Assembly: GCA_965198865.1 (NCBI GenBank)
Contig: CBDAQA010000003.1
Location: 434,001-498,000, forward strand
DNA length: 64,000 nt
From: CBDAQA01 sp965198865
GTDB taxonomy: Bacteria; Planctomycetota; Phycisphaerae; Tepidisphaerales; Tepidisphaeraceae
Direction of reading: 5' to 3'
The notes beneath the pieces were generated by a model. The model saw only the letters and a program-made list of their open reading frames with translations, made no database searches and had not been told where the DNA came from. This document shows positions 8,708 to 16,943 of the stretch, piece after piece; position 1 is the stretch's first letter, and each line of letters opens with the position of its first letter. A program made the translations under genes and the position numbers.

Positions 8708-10624
8708 ATGGCAAAAATCATCGGTATCGACCTCGGCACTACCAACAGCTGTGTCGCGGTCATGGAGGGTGACGCCCCCAAGGTTCTGATCAACGCGCAA
8801 GGCAGCCGGATCACCCCGTCCGTCGTCGGGTTCACCGAGAAGGGCGAGCGGCTGATCGGCCAGACCGCCAAGCACCAACAGGTGACCAACCCCAAGAACA
8901 CCGTCTTCAGCGTCAAGCGGTTCATGGGCCGTCGCCACAGCGAGGTGGGCGGCGAAGAGAAGATGGTCCCGTACGAGGTGGTTGGCGGGCCGGAGGAGAT
9001 GGTCAAGATCCGCGTCCGCGGGAAGGACTACACCCCCGAGCAGGTCAGCAGCTTCATCCTGCAGGACCTGAAGAAGACGGCCGAGGATTACCTCGGCGAG
9101 AAGGTGACCGAGGCCGTCATCACCGTCCCGGCCTACTTCAACGATGCCCAGCGCAAGGCCACCAAGGACGCCGGCGAGATCGCCGGGCTGAACGTCCTCC
9201 GCGTGCTGCCCGAGCCGACCGCGGCTGCCCTAGCGTACGGGCTGGACAAGAAGAAGAACGAGAAGATCTGCGTCTTCGACCTCGGCGGCGGCACGTTCGA
9301 CGTGTCGGTTCTCGACGTGGGCGACGGCGTGTTCGAGGTCCTGTCGATCAACGGCGACACCCACCTGGGCGGCGACGACTTCGACCAGGTGTTGATCAAC
9401 TTCCTGGCCGACGACTTCAAGCGCACCGAGGGCATCGACCTCCGCAACGATCCCATGGCACTGCAGCGCCTCAAGGAGGCGGCCGAGAAGGCCAAGATCG
9501 AGCTCAGCGGCGCGATGGAGACGACGGTCAACCTGCCGTTCATCACCGCCGACCAGTCGGGCCCCAAGCACCTGCAGATCACGGTCAACCGCACGAAGTT
9601 CGAGCAGCTGATCGGACCGCTGGTCGAGAAGTGCAAGAAGCCCGTGCTCGACGCCCTCAAGGACGCCAAGCTGCAGGGCAGCCAGGTGGACGAGGTCGTG
9701 CTGGTGGGCGGCTCCACCCGCGTGCCGATGGTGCAGAAGATGGTCAAGGACCTCTTCGCCGGCAAGGAGCCCAACCGCAGCGTGAACCCCGACGAAGTGG
9801 TCGCGATCGGCGCCGCCATCCAGGGCGGGATCGCCAAGGGCGACGTCAAGGACATCCTGGTGCTGGACGCCACCCCGCTCAGCCTGGGCGTCGAAACCCT
9901 GGGCGGCGTGATGACGGTGCTGATCCCCCGCAACACGACGATCCCCACCAGCAAGAGCGAGACGTTCAGCACCGCCAGCGACAACCAGCCGGAGGTGACC
10001 ATCAACGTCCTGCAGGGCGAGCGCGAGTTCGCCAAGGACAACCGCCTGCTGGGCACGTTCAACCTCGGCGGGATCCCGCCCGCGCCCCGCGGCACGCCGC
10101 AGGTCGAGGTGACGTTCAACATCGACGTCAACGGCATCCTCCACGTCTCGGCCAAGGACAAGGCGACCGGCAAGGAGAACAAGACCACCGTCGAGAAGTC
10201 GGGCGGCCTGAGCAAGGACGAGGTCGAGAAGATGAAGCGGGAGGCCGAGACCCACGCCGCCGACGACAAGAAGCGGCGCGAGGTGATCGACCTCAAGAAC
10301 CAGGGCGAGAGCCTGGCCTACCAGACGGAGAAGCTGCTCAAGGACAACGGCGACAAGATCAGCGGCGGCACCCGCGGCGAGATCGAGTCGGCCCTGGGCC
10401 AGCTCCGCGACAACCTCAAGGGCGAGGACGGCACCGCCATCAAGCGGTCGATGGACAACCTGAACGCCATCAGCCACAAGATGTCCGAGGAGATGTACAA
10501 GGCCGGCGGTGCCCCGGGCACGGATGGCGCGGGCCCCGCCCCCGAGGCCCAGTCCGACCGCGGCACGACCGAACCGAAGAAGGACGACGACGTCATCGAC
10601 GCCGAGTACGAGGTGAAGAACTGA
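8708..10624 (+). CDS. dnaK: Molecular chaperone DnaK (Hsp70)
   Basis: A 638-residue ATP-dependent chaperone, the normal Hsp70 length. The ATPase domain starts IIGIDLGTTNSCVAVMEG (phosphate 1), with VFDLGGGTFDVSVL (phosphate 2) and VVLVGGSTRVPMVQK (adenosine loop). The interdomain linker KDILVLDATPLSLGVETLGG leads to the peptide-binding domain and the helical lid. The tail ends in DDDVIDAEYEV, the typical DnaK C-terminus. The ATG at 8708 is preceded by AAGGAG at 8693-8698. No grpE or dnaJ gene is adjacent, so dnaK stands alone here, followed by a strong terminator. Confidence 0.99.
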   Translation: MAKIIGIDLGTTNSCVAVMEGDAPKVLINAQGSRITPSVVGFTEKGERLIGQTAKHQQVTNPKNTVFSVKRFMGRRHSEVGGEEKMVPYEVVGGPEEMVKIRVRGKDYTPEQVSSFILQDLKKTAEDYLGEKVTEAVITVPAYFNDAQRKATKDAGEIAGLNVLRVLPEPTAAALAYGLDKKKNEKICVFDLGGGTFDVSVLDVGDGVFEVLSINGDTHLGGDDFDQVLINFLADDFKRTEGIDLRNDPMALQRLKEAAEKAKIELSGAMETTVNLPFITADQSGPKHLQITVNRTKFEQLIGPLVEKCKKPVLDALKDAKLQGSQVDEVVLVGGSTRVPMVQKMVKDLFAGKEPNRSVNPDEVVAIGAAIQGGIAKGDVKDILVLDATPLSLGVETLGGVMTVLIPRNTTIPTSKSETFSTASDNQPEVTINVLQGEREFAKDNRLLGTFNLGGIPPAPRGTPQVEVTFNIDVNGILHVSAKDKATGKENKTTVEKSGGLSKDEVEKMKREAETHAADDKKRREVIDLKNQGESLAYQTEKLLKDNGDKISGGTRGEIESALGQLRDNLKGEDGTAIKRSMDNLNAISHKMSEEMYKAGGAPGTDGAGPAPEAQSDRGTTEPKKDDDVIDAEYEVKN

Positions 10625-10640
10625 TCGGCCGACGATAAAG

Positions 10641-10710
10641 CCGCGGACATCCTCCGCGGTGTTCGGATCATCAAGCCGGCCGGCCCTTCACAGGGTCGGC
10701 CGGCTTTCGT
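10641..10710 (+). terminator. Rho-independent terminator after dnaK
   Basis: Arms 10673-10686 (AAGCCGGCCGGCCC) and 10693-10706 form a 14-bp stem with one G-U pair and a 6-base loop, followed by TTTCGTTGGTT. A smaller perfect hairpin (CCGCGGA/TCCGCGG, 10641-10647 with 10653-10659) lies just before it, only 17 bases after the dnaK stop. Confidence 0.85.
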
Positions 10711-10730
10711 TGGTTGACGATGTCCGAGGC

Positions 10731-10739
10731 TGGTACAAT
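10731..10739 (+). promoter_or_regulatory. Extended -10 promoter element before the Uma2-like gene
   Basis: TGGTACAAT is an extended -10 (TG-n-TACAAT) directly after the dnaK terminator. TTGACG at 10714-10719 could be the -35, but the 14-base spacer is short. Only 6 bases separate TACAAT from the GTG start, so the transcript would be leaderless. Confidence 0.5.
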
Positions 10740-10745
10740 CTCTTC

Positions 10746-11498
10746 GTGCTCGTCGACCCGCCGACTCAAACCGCCGGTGCTCTTCCTCTGGAGCAACTGT
10801 TTCGACTGACCGTCGCCCAATACCACGGGATGAGCCATGCGGGCATCTTCACGGATGACGAACGGGTGGAATTGCTCGAGGGCTTACTGATCCGCAAGAA
10901 TTCGCCGTCAGTGCCGGTCGCCACTGGCATGATTGATTTCAGCGAGATCTACCAGTTATCGGTTGAGCAGTACGGCGACCTCGTGCGGCTTGGCATCCTG
11001 GCCGAGGACGATCCGGTCGAACTTATCGAAGGGGTGTTGTTCAAGAAAATGACTCGCAACCCGCCGCACGCGACCAGCGTCCGCCGTGCCCGCAGGGCGA
11101 TTGAACCGCTGCTTCAAGCTGGACAGTACTACGATTCCGAACAGCCAATCCGGCTGGACACCACTGAGCCAGAACCCGACGGAGCCATCATTCGCGGGTC
11201 GATTGACGATTACGCCGACCATCATCCCACGGCGAACGACGTGCTCCTGGTGATCGAGGTTGCCGAGTCGTCTCTTCTCGTAGACCGTACCGTCAAACTC
11301 CGCAGTTACGCCCGTGCCGGCATCCCCGTTTACTGGATCATCAACCTGATCGACCGCCAGATCGAGGTACACACCGACCCCGATCCCACGGCCGCGCAAG
11401 GGTCCATCTACCGCCGCCGCGACGTCTACACTGGTGCCGCCGCCGTGCCGGTCGCCGACACGACCGTGTCTGCCGCCACCCTCTTGCCGCCAGCTTGA
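10746..11498 (+). CDS. Uma2-like PD-(D/E)XK nuclease-fold protein with a doubled N-terminal motif
   Basis: A 250-residue Uma2 (DUF820) family protein, a group with a restriction-endonuclease fold that is expanded in Cyanobacteria and Planctomycetes; its biological role is poorly known. The catalytic pattern is visible as EPDGAI, then VLLVIEVAESSL with the (D/E)xx motif, and TVKLRSYARAGIPVYWIINL with the Lys. Unusually, the N-terminal family motif occurs twice: RLTVAQYHGMSHAGIFTDDE followed by RVELLEGLL, then QLSVEQYGDLVRLGILAEDD followed by PVELIEGVL. The start is placed at GTG 10746; upstream of it the frame runs back into the dnaK terminator. There is no Shine-Dalgarno sequence, which agrees with the leaderless promoter proposed just upstream. 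Confidence 0.8.
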   Translation: MLVDPPTQTAGALPLEQLFRLTVAQYHGMSHAGIFTDDERVELLEGLLIRKNSPSVPVATGMIDFSEIYQLSVEQYGDLVRLGILAEDDPVELIEGVLFKKMTRNPPHATSVRRARRAIEPLLQAGQYYDSEQPIRLDTTEPEPDGAIIRGSIDDYADHHPTANDVLLVIEVAESSLLVDRTVKLRSYARAGIPVYWIINLIDRQIEVHTDPDPTAAQGSIYRRRDVYTGAAAVPVADTTVSAATLLPPA

Positions 11499-11522
11499 GT
11501 GGTTTCGATGGAAAGGAGGCCG

Positions 11523-11909
11523 GTGCAGACTCACTTCCTCCACCGGTCGCCCCCGGCGGTTGTTCACTACCGGCGCAAGGCCGACACGAACGTCGCGAAT
11601 TCGTACGCACGCCATGTGATCTCGGTCGACAGCCGCAGTTCTGCCCACGGGAATCTCGATGCCGCCGTTGCAGTGGCACGTTCGCGTCTTGCTCTCGATC
11701 CGACCCAGACCCTCTACGTGACAACAGACGCAGGCGAGATCATTGAAGAGATATTTAACGTCGAAGTCCGCGCGCTGGTTCTGGAAACATCATCAAAGGA
11801 TCGGTCGCCTCAATGGCCGCTTGGCCTTCACGATTTGCCTGTTGATCTACTGTGGGACCGGCCTACTTGTGGCCAGTTCGGTGGGGCACGTCTGGTGGCC
11901 ATGCCTTAG
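11523..11909 (+). CDS. Hypothetical protein, uncertain
   Basis: An open frame with good codon bias over its first 80 codons (for example YARHVISVDSRSSAHGNLDA and TLYVTTDAGEIIEEIFNVE). AGGAGG at 11514-11519 lies 3 bases before the GTG at 11523, which is a strong but close ribosome site. GTG 11499 and ATG 11508 are alternative starts. The last 56 codons overlap the next gene in another frame and look less coding. Either the protein ends in non-conserved sequence, or a frameshift near 11745-11790 has split one gene into two. I do not recognise the family. Confidence 0.35.
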   Translation: MQTHFLHRSPPAVVHYRRKADTNVANSYARHVISVDSRSSAHGNLDAAVAVARSRLALDPTQTLYVTTDAGEIIEEIFNVEVRALVLETSSKDRSPQWPLGLHDLPVDLLWDRPTCGQFGGARLVAMP

Positions 11910-12090
11910 CTTCCTGGCCGTCGCCGCGGGGTACTTCTTCGTGGTTCAGGCCAAGATTTACAATGAGATCGAGGGATTCCTCGTCCTTCTGATTTTCTGG
12001 GTGTTGATCGCCATCCTGTGGACAACTCTCGAGCGGAGTGCCGACCTCCACCGAACGCGGGGGCCGGCGACGGCGCCAGCCCATAAATGA
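11743..12090 (+). CDS. Small hypothetical membrane protein
   Basis: A 115-residue product with two or three hydrophobic helices: LAFTICLLIYCGTGLLVASS, a second stretch around WWPCLSFLAVAAGYFFVV, and FLVLLIFWVLIAILW. The N-terminus is basic (MKRYLTSKSARWFWKHHQR). GC at third codon positions is high over most of its length, as in neighbouring genes. The family is not recognised. It overlaps the preceding uncertain frame by 167 bases, so one of the two starts is wrong or a frameshift joins them. An internal start after 11800 would keep the membrane helices and remove most of the overlap. Confidence 0.5.
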   Translation: MKRYLTSKSARWFWKHHQRIGRLNGRLAFTICLLIYCGTGLLVASSVGHVWWPCLSFLAVAAGYFFVVQAKIYNEIEGFLVLLIFWVLIAILWTTLERSADLHRTRGPATAPAHK

Positions 12091-12156
12091 TGGCTAGCGG
12101 CCGGCCGGTCCGAGGCCATCTCCGTCCTCTTGCCGCCGACCGGGTAAGATCGTGGC

Positions 12157-12318
12157 ATGGAACAGATGGTCCCATCGCCCGACCGCCGCTGCACGGTCGC
12201 CGAATACTTCCAGATCGAGGCGACGTCCGAGCAGTGTTTGAGTTCCGCGCGGGCCAAATGCGCTAGCGGCCGGGTCGCTTCAGCGACCTGGTGGCGTCTC
12301 GCTCTCGACCGTCAATGA
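12157..12318 (+). pseudogene. 5' remnant of a second Uma2 family gene
   Basis: The frame from ATG 12157 encodes MEQMVPSPDRRCTVAEYFQI followed by EATSEQ, which is the classic Uma2 N-terminus (R.TV.EY...E..SE). After SEQ the family similarity stops and the frame ends 53 codons from the start, inside the 3' end of the oppositely oriented glycosidase gene. TAAGAT lies 7 bases before the ATG, the same leaderless layout as the intact Uma2 gene at 10746. I read this as a truncated gene copy cut off by a rearrangement at about 12225. Confidence 0.5.
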
Positions 12319-14643
12319 TCCCCCGGCCAATCCCGGTGCAGCCGCGGATACGCTGATCGCCCCGCGGCCGTTCGCCTTCACCAACGCGATGCACGTCCCC
12401 TGGTACGCCCGCCGGGTCGTCGCCTGGAACGGCTCGTGGCTCGCGTTGTCGCCGCTGTCGACCGCCGCGATCACGCCGGGCCCGCTCACGCCGAACGTGA
12501 TCGCGTCCGCCGCCGTCGGCACCACCACGCCATAGGCGTCGGTCACCTCGGCCGTCACATACGCCACGTCGTCCCAGTCGGCCGACAACGGGGACCGATC
12601 CACCGTCAGCCGAATCCTCGCCGCCTTGCCGGCCGACCGCATCTCGTGCGTGGCGACCGGCGCACCGCCATTGGATCCAACCAGTTTCACGATGCCCGGC
12701 GCAAATGGCACCGTCCACATCCGCGGCGCGTCGTCGGCCGGCTTCGGCTGCGTGCCGAGCGACTTGCCGTTCAGCGTCAGTTCGACCTGCTCACAGTTGC
12801 TGTAGACCTCCACCTGCTCGACGTGCGGCGACGCATCGCGAGGCGACCAGTCTGCGAACAACGCCTGCCGATGCCGGCGCGTCGGCACCGGCTCGTACCC
12901 CGGCTCGGTCGGCGACGTCGCCGTCGCCGCCACGCGGCGGGCACCGTACACCATGGGCTTGTCGCTCCACCAACTCTGTCGCTGGAACGCCAGCGGCCGC
13001 GCGGTGCCCGTCCGGTCCAGCAGACCCGCACCGCTCGCAATCAACGGCCACCGGCCGGCCTCGCCCAGGTAGTCCACGCCCGTCCACAGGAACTGCCCCG
13101 CGTACTCCCGGTGATCCCGGCAGGCGATCCACTGCGACCGGTCGTGCGCGTTCTCCGTGCCGATGATCTTCCGCGTCGGCCGCTGCCGGTAGGCCGCCAG
13201 GATCTCGTTCTCGCGGTAGTTCTGGCCGACCACGTCCAGCAGGTCGGCCAGCCCGTCGGTGTAGTCCCCGCTTACGTTTGGCCGGAACAATGCCTGCGTC
13301 ACCGGCCGGGTCGGGTCGTTCTCGTGGAACACCTGCACCAGCCCGCTCAGGATTCTCTTGGCCAGCGCCTGCTGTGGCGTGTCGTGGATCTCGTTGCCCG
13401 CGCTGTACAGGATCACGCTGGGGTGGTTGCGGTCCCGCCGCACCATGTCCGCCACGTCGACCTTCGACCACCGGTCGAAGTACAGGTGGTAGTCGAACGG
13501 GTTCTTGCCCACGGTCCAGCAGTCGAACGCCTCGTCCATGACGAGGAACCCCATGCGGTCGCACAGGTCCAGCAGCGCCGGGTCGGCCGGGCAGTGGGCC
13601 AGGCGGATCGCGTTCACGCCCAGCGGCCGCAGCAGCTCCAGCCGTCGCTCCCACGCCCGCTGCGGCACGGCCGTGCCGAACGCGCTCGCGTCGCCGTGCA
13701 GGCAGACGCCCTTGATCTTGATCGGCGTCCCGTTCAGGTGGAACCCGGTCGCCGGCTCGAACGCGGCCGCCCGAATGCCGAACCGCACGGCCTCCTCGTC
13801 GCCGGTCGAGACGTGCGCCACCGCGATATACAGGTGCGGATGATCCAGGCCCCACAGCAGCGGGGCGGCCAGTGAAACTTCCCCGCCGAAGTCGGCCGAC
13901 TTGCCCGCCGGCACCCCTCGCGCCGCCGAGTCGACCGAGCCGACCGCGCGTCCGTCGGGACTCAGGATCGTGAAGCGGACGCTTGCCGCTTGCGCCGCGT
14001 CGGACTGGTTGACCACGCTCGTCTGCACGTGGATCGTCGCCCGCTCGGCAGTGGCGGTGGGCGTGGTGACGAACGTCGCCCAGTGGTCCAGATGGACCGG
14101 GTCGGTGACGACCAGCCGCACGTGCCGGTCAATCCCGGCCCCCGCGAACCACCGCGACGCCGGCTGCTGCGCGTTGTCGCACCGCACGGCCAGCACGTTC
14201 GGCTTGTCGTCGCCGAACGTGACGTGGTCGGTCAGCTCATATCGGAAGCCGATGTACCCGCTTGGCCGATGGCCGAGCAGCGTGCCGTTGATCCACACGT
14301 CGCTGTTGGCCGCCACGCCGTCGAAATCGATGAAGACGCCCTTGCCAGCGTCTGCTGTGGGCAGCGCGAAGTGCTTGCGGTACCACCCCACGCCCGCCGG
14401 CAGGAACCCGCCGGCGGGGCCGGTGGCGTTTCGCTCGTCGAACGGCCCCTCAATGCTCCAGTCGTGCGGCACGTCGAGTGTCCGCCAACCGGCGTCGTCG
14501 AACGCGGCCCGCTCGGCCCCGCTGGCGTCGGCCTTCAGGAAGCGCCAGTCCGCGTCGAACGGCTCCGTCGAGCCCGTGTACGCCACGGCCACGCCACCCC
14601 AGATCCACGCGGTGAACGCTGCGATCAAGCATGCCCTTCGCAT
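12280..14643 (-). CDS. Secreted glycoside hydrolase family 2 (beta-galactosidase-like)
   Basis: A 787-residue exported retaining glycosidase. A signal peptide (MRRACLIAAFTAWIWGGVAV) is followed by the GH2 sugar-binding domain (VPHDWSIEGPF, GWYRKHF, DGVAANSDVWINGTLLGHRP), an Ig-like domain, and the TIM barrel from about residue 305. The acid/base is Glu418 in SAGNEIHDTP and the likely nucleophile is Glu497 in IIGTENAHD. The C-terminal part is Ig-like. The likely bond is a beta-galactoside or similar side chain. It is the last gene of a three-gene operon with two rhamnogalacturonan acetylesterases (10-base gap), which points to galactan or arabinogalactan side chains of pectin. Its 3' end overlaps the Uma2 remnant. 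Confidence 0.92.
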   Translation of the reverse strand: MRRACLIAAFTAWIWGGVAVAYTGSTEPFDADWRFLKADASGAERAAFDDAGWRTLDVPHDWSIEGPFDERNATGPAGGFLPAGVGWYRKHFALPTADAGKGVFIDFDGVAANSDVWINGTLLGHRPSGYIGFRYELTDHVTFGDDKPNVLAVRCDNAQQPASRWFAGAGIDRHVRLVVTDPVHLDHWATFVTTPTATAERATIHVQTSVVNQSDAAQAASVRFTILSPDGRAVGSVDSAARGVPAGKSADFGGEVSLAAPLLWGLDHPHLYIAVAHVSTGDEEAVRFGIRAAAFEPATGFHLNGTPIKIKGVCLHGDASAFGTAVPQRAWERRLELLRPLGVNAIRLAHCPADPALLDLCDRMGFLVMDEAFDCWTVGKNPFDYHLYFDRWSKVDVADMVRRDRNHPSVILYSAGNEIHDTPQQALAKRILSGLVQVFHENDPTRPVTQALFRPNVSGDYTDGLADLLDVVGQNYRENEILAAYRQRPTRKIIGTENAHDRSQWIACRDHREYAGQFLWTGVDYLGEAGRWPLIASGAGLLDRTGTARPLAFQRQSWWSDKPMVYGARRVAATATSPTEPGYEPVPTRRHRQALFADWSPRDASPHVEQVEVYSNCEQVELTLNGKSLGTQPKPADDAPRMWTVPFAPGIVKLVGSNGGAPVATHEMRSAGKAARIRLTVDRSPLSADWDDVAYVTAEVTDAYGVVVPTAADAITFGVSGPGVIAAVDSGDNASHEPFQATTRRAYQGTCIALVKANGRGAISVSAAAPGLAGGSLTVESETPPGR

Positions 14644-14653
14644 CGTGTGTCCC

Positions 14654-15937
14654 TCAGTCCCCCAGCGGCCGCTGGTTCGTCACCGCCGGGCTCGCCGGCA
14701 CGTCGAAGGTCGCCGCCGCGTCCGGCTTCGCCGGGTCGAACGCCGGCACGTCGTCGGCGATGTGGTTGGCCAGGTCCAGCTTGGCCGACCGGATCCCCGC
14801 CACCACGCAGCGTGCCAGCTCGTACGCGCCGTACGGGCTGTGGTGCGTCGGGTCGAACTTCTTGGACCCCGCAACGTGTTCGAACAGCTCGATCGACCCC
14901 GTCGGCCCCAGCGCCTCGTACAGCGTCTTGCTCATGGCGTTCAGGTCGATCAGCGGCACACGCTCCTCCTTGGCCGCCTCGCGCACCATCGCCGGGTATT
15001 CCTTCAGGCTGTTCGTGACGGTCGCCCCCTCGAACGTGTGCCGGTTCATCGACGTGACCAGCACGGGCGTCGCGCCCTTCGCCTTGACCTGTTCCACCCA
15101 CGACCTCAGCGTCGCCTCGTACGTCGCCGCGGCGTCCGGCTCCTTAGCCTTCATGTCGTTGTGGCCGTATTGGATCAACACGTAGTCCCGCCTTATCAGC
15201 AGGCTCAGCACCTTGTCCAACCGATGTGCAGCCGCCGACGACTTCAGCGTCTCGCCCGATTCGGCGTGGTTCGCCACAGCAACGTCTGGCTTGAACAGGC
15301 ACGGCAGCAGCTGCCCCCAGCTCGCGAACGGCTCGCCCGGCTGGTCGCACACGGTCGAGTCGCCCAGCAGGTACACGGTCGGCACGTCGACCTTCTCGAC
15401 GGTGAGCGTGTCGACGCATGGCCGCTTGCCGTTGAACTCCAGCGTCAGCTTGTCGTCCCACGCCCACGCCTCGGCGATCGGCTCGCGCGGCCCTTTCAGG
15501 TGGACCTTCCCGCCCGGATAGCTGGGCGTGCGGACGTTCACCACGAACGACCGCGTCTCCACCTTGCCGGTCTCGGTGCGGAGGTCCTTCAGCATCAGTC
15601 GGCGCAGCTCAGCCTTGACGGTGGTGTCCGACGTCCCGGCCGGATCGCCCAGCGCGACGGTCACCTTGTAGTTCCCCTCGGGCACGGCGACCGAGAAGTA
15701 GAACGGGTGGTCGGCCGTGGCGAAGCCGGCCTCGGCCGAGACCGGCGGCGACCCCTCGAACCCGAATCCGCCGCCCTTCCCATACGGCGACGCGGGGTCG
15801 ACCTGGGTGAACCCCGCCGGCGGGCTGCCCGAACCGAACGCGAGCCGGTACCCCGTCGCCGCCCGCGCGCGGGTCACAGCAGATGCTGCCAACAACAGTG
15901 TGGCCGATCCGACGAACGTCCCTCGTCCCATGCGCAT
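14654..15937 (-). CDS. Secreted rhamnogalacturonan acetylesterase (CE12/SGNH) with N-terminal beta domain
   Basis: A 427-residue exported esterase that removes acetyl groups from rhamnogalacturonan. After the signal peptide (GTFVGSATLLLAASAVTRARA) comes a beta-rich domain of about 140 residues (YRLAFGSGSPPAGFTQVD...), then the SGNH hydrolase domain. Block I is YLLGDSTVCDQPGEPFASWG with the catalytic Ser. The oxyanion Gly and Asn are in IQYGHNDMK, and FDPTHHSPYGAYELA carries the catalytic Asp and His. The ATG at 15937 has GAAGGGAC upstream; ATG 15931 is an alternative start. Gaps to its operon partners are 14 bases upstream and 10 downstream. Confidence 0.93.
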   Translation of the reverse strand: MRMGRGTFVGSATLLLAASAVTRARAATGYRLAFGSGSPPAGFTQVDPASPYGKGGGFGFEGSPPVSAEAGFATADHPFYFSVAVPEGNYKVTVALGDPAGTSDTTVKAELRRLMLKDLRTETGKVETRSFVVNVRTPSYPGGKVHLKGPREPIAEAWAWDDKLTLEFNGKRPCVDTLTVEKVDVPTVYLLGDSTVCDQPGEPFASWGQLLPCLFKPDVAVANHAESGETLKSSAAAHRLDKVLSLLIRRDYVLIQYGHNDMKAKEPDAAATYEATLRSWVEQVKAKGATPVLVTSMNRHTFEGATVTNSLKEYPAMVREAAKEERVPLIDLNAMSKTLYEALGPTGSIELFEHVAGSKKFDPTHHSPYGAYELARCVVAGIRSAKLDLANHIADDVPAFDPAKPDAAATFDVPASPAVTNQRPLGD

Positions 15938-15951
15938 GATGTCCCTTCGGC

Positions 15952-16827
15952 CTATCGCACCTTGCCGGTGGGCGGCTGGGCCAGATCGGTCGGCGGCGTT
16001 GGCCGCAGGTACTTGGCGAGGTCGCCGCTCGGCAGACCCTTGATGCCCTCCACCACCATCTGGGCGTTCAGCACCGCCCCGGCCCAGTCGGTGTGGACCA
16101 CCTCGGTCTTTTGGGCGTCGCGCGTCTCGGGGAAGTAGGTGGCCGTCACCTTCTCCTGGCCCTCGGCGTCGTACTTCCGGGCGGTCGACTCGTTCAGATT
16201 GATGAACCCAGCCCCGACCTGCTTCGCCGACTCGGCCGCCACCGGGCCGTAGCTGGTGTTCCGACCGACCTTGCCGTTGCTCCACGCGTTGCGGGGGATC
16301 GGCGAGCAGATGACCACCTCCACCACGCCCTTCGCCTTCGCCTGGGCGGCGTAGTCGCGCAGGTACCAGCCGTAGGTGTGGACCACCTCGTGCTGCTTCG
16401 TGACGGGGTTGTCGATCTCCTGGGTCTCCTCGCCGTTCCCGCGGATCGTCGCGCGGGCGCGGGCGGGGTCGTCCAGCTTCCCCGCATCGTTGTGGCCGAA
16501 CTGCATGATCAGGTAGTCGCCCGGCTTCATGGCGGCGACCACCTTGTCCCACGTGCCGCCGGTGCGGTAGGTCTTGCTGCTGGTCCCGCCGAGCGCGCGG
16601 TTCTGCACGTTGATCTTGGCCGTGTCAAAGAAATGCGCGATCGGGTTGCCCCAGCCCCACTGGCCGTTCCCCCCGGTGTCCTGCCCGTTGCGGACCGTGG
16701 AGTCGCCAATCAGCCAGAGCGTTGGCAGCTTCGGGTTGATCGGCGGCTCATCGGCCCGTGCCGCCCGGCCGAGGCCGAGCACAGCCACCGCGGCACACAT
16801 GCACCACGCCGACGTCCGTGTCATCAT
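15952..16827 (-). CDS. Secreted rhamnogalacturonan acetylesterase (CE12/SGNH)
   Basis: A 291-residue single-domain SGNH esterase with a signal peptide (MMTRTSAWCMCAAVAVLGLG...RADEP). Block I is LWLIGDSTVRNGQDTGGNGQ, the oxyanion block is MQFGHNDAGK, and the catalytic Asp/His pair is in VVHTDWAGAVLNAQ near the C-terminus. ATGATG at 16822-16827 follows GGAAGG. It is the first gene of the operon with the second esterase and the GH2 enzyme, so the cell seems to deacetylate and trim the same polymer. The two esterases are related but not recent duplicates, since only this one lacks the N-terminal beta domain. Confidence 0.93.
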   Translation of the reverse strand: MMTRTSAWCMCAAVAVLGLGRAARADEPPINPKLPTLWLIGDSTVRNGQDTGGNGQWGWGNPIAHFFDTAKINVQNRALGGTSSKTYRTGGTWDKVVAAMKPGDYLIMQFGHNDAGKLDDPARARATIRGNGEETQEIDNPVTKQHEVVHTYGWYLRDYAAQAKAKGVVEVVICSPIPRNAWSNGKVGRNTSYGPVAAESAKQVGAGFINLNESTARKYDAEGQEKVTATYFPETRDAQKTEVVHTDWAGAVLNAQMVVEGIKGLPSGDLAKYLRPTPPTDLAQPPTGKVR

Positions 16828-16943
16828 GAGCGACCTTCCAACCGGGACCCTGCGACGAGGATACCGATGGCCCCGCCGGATGTTGGGCGATCGGCCGCGG
16901 AAGCGCCGGCTGCAAAAGACCGGGCCGAAAGTGTCATTGGACG

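Noticed and set aside
12436..13875. Long plus-strand frame opposite the GH2 gene
   Set aside because: Arg/His/Pro-rich translation of the antisense strand; the GH2 frame has clear catalytic motifs.
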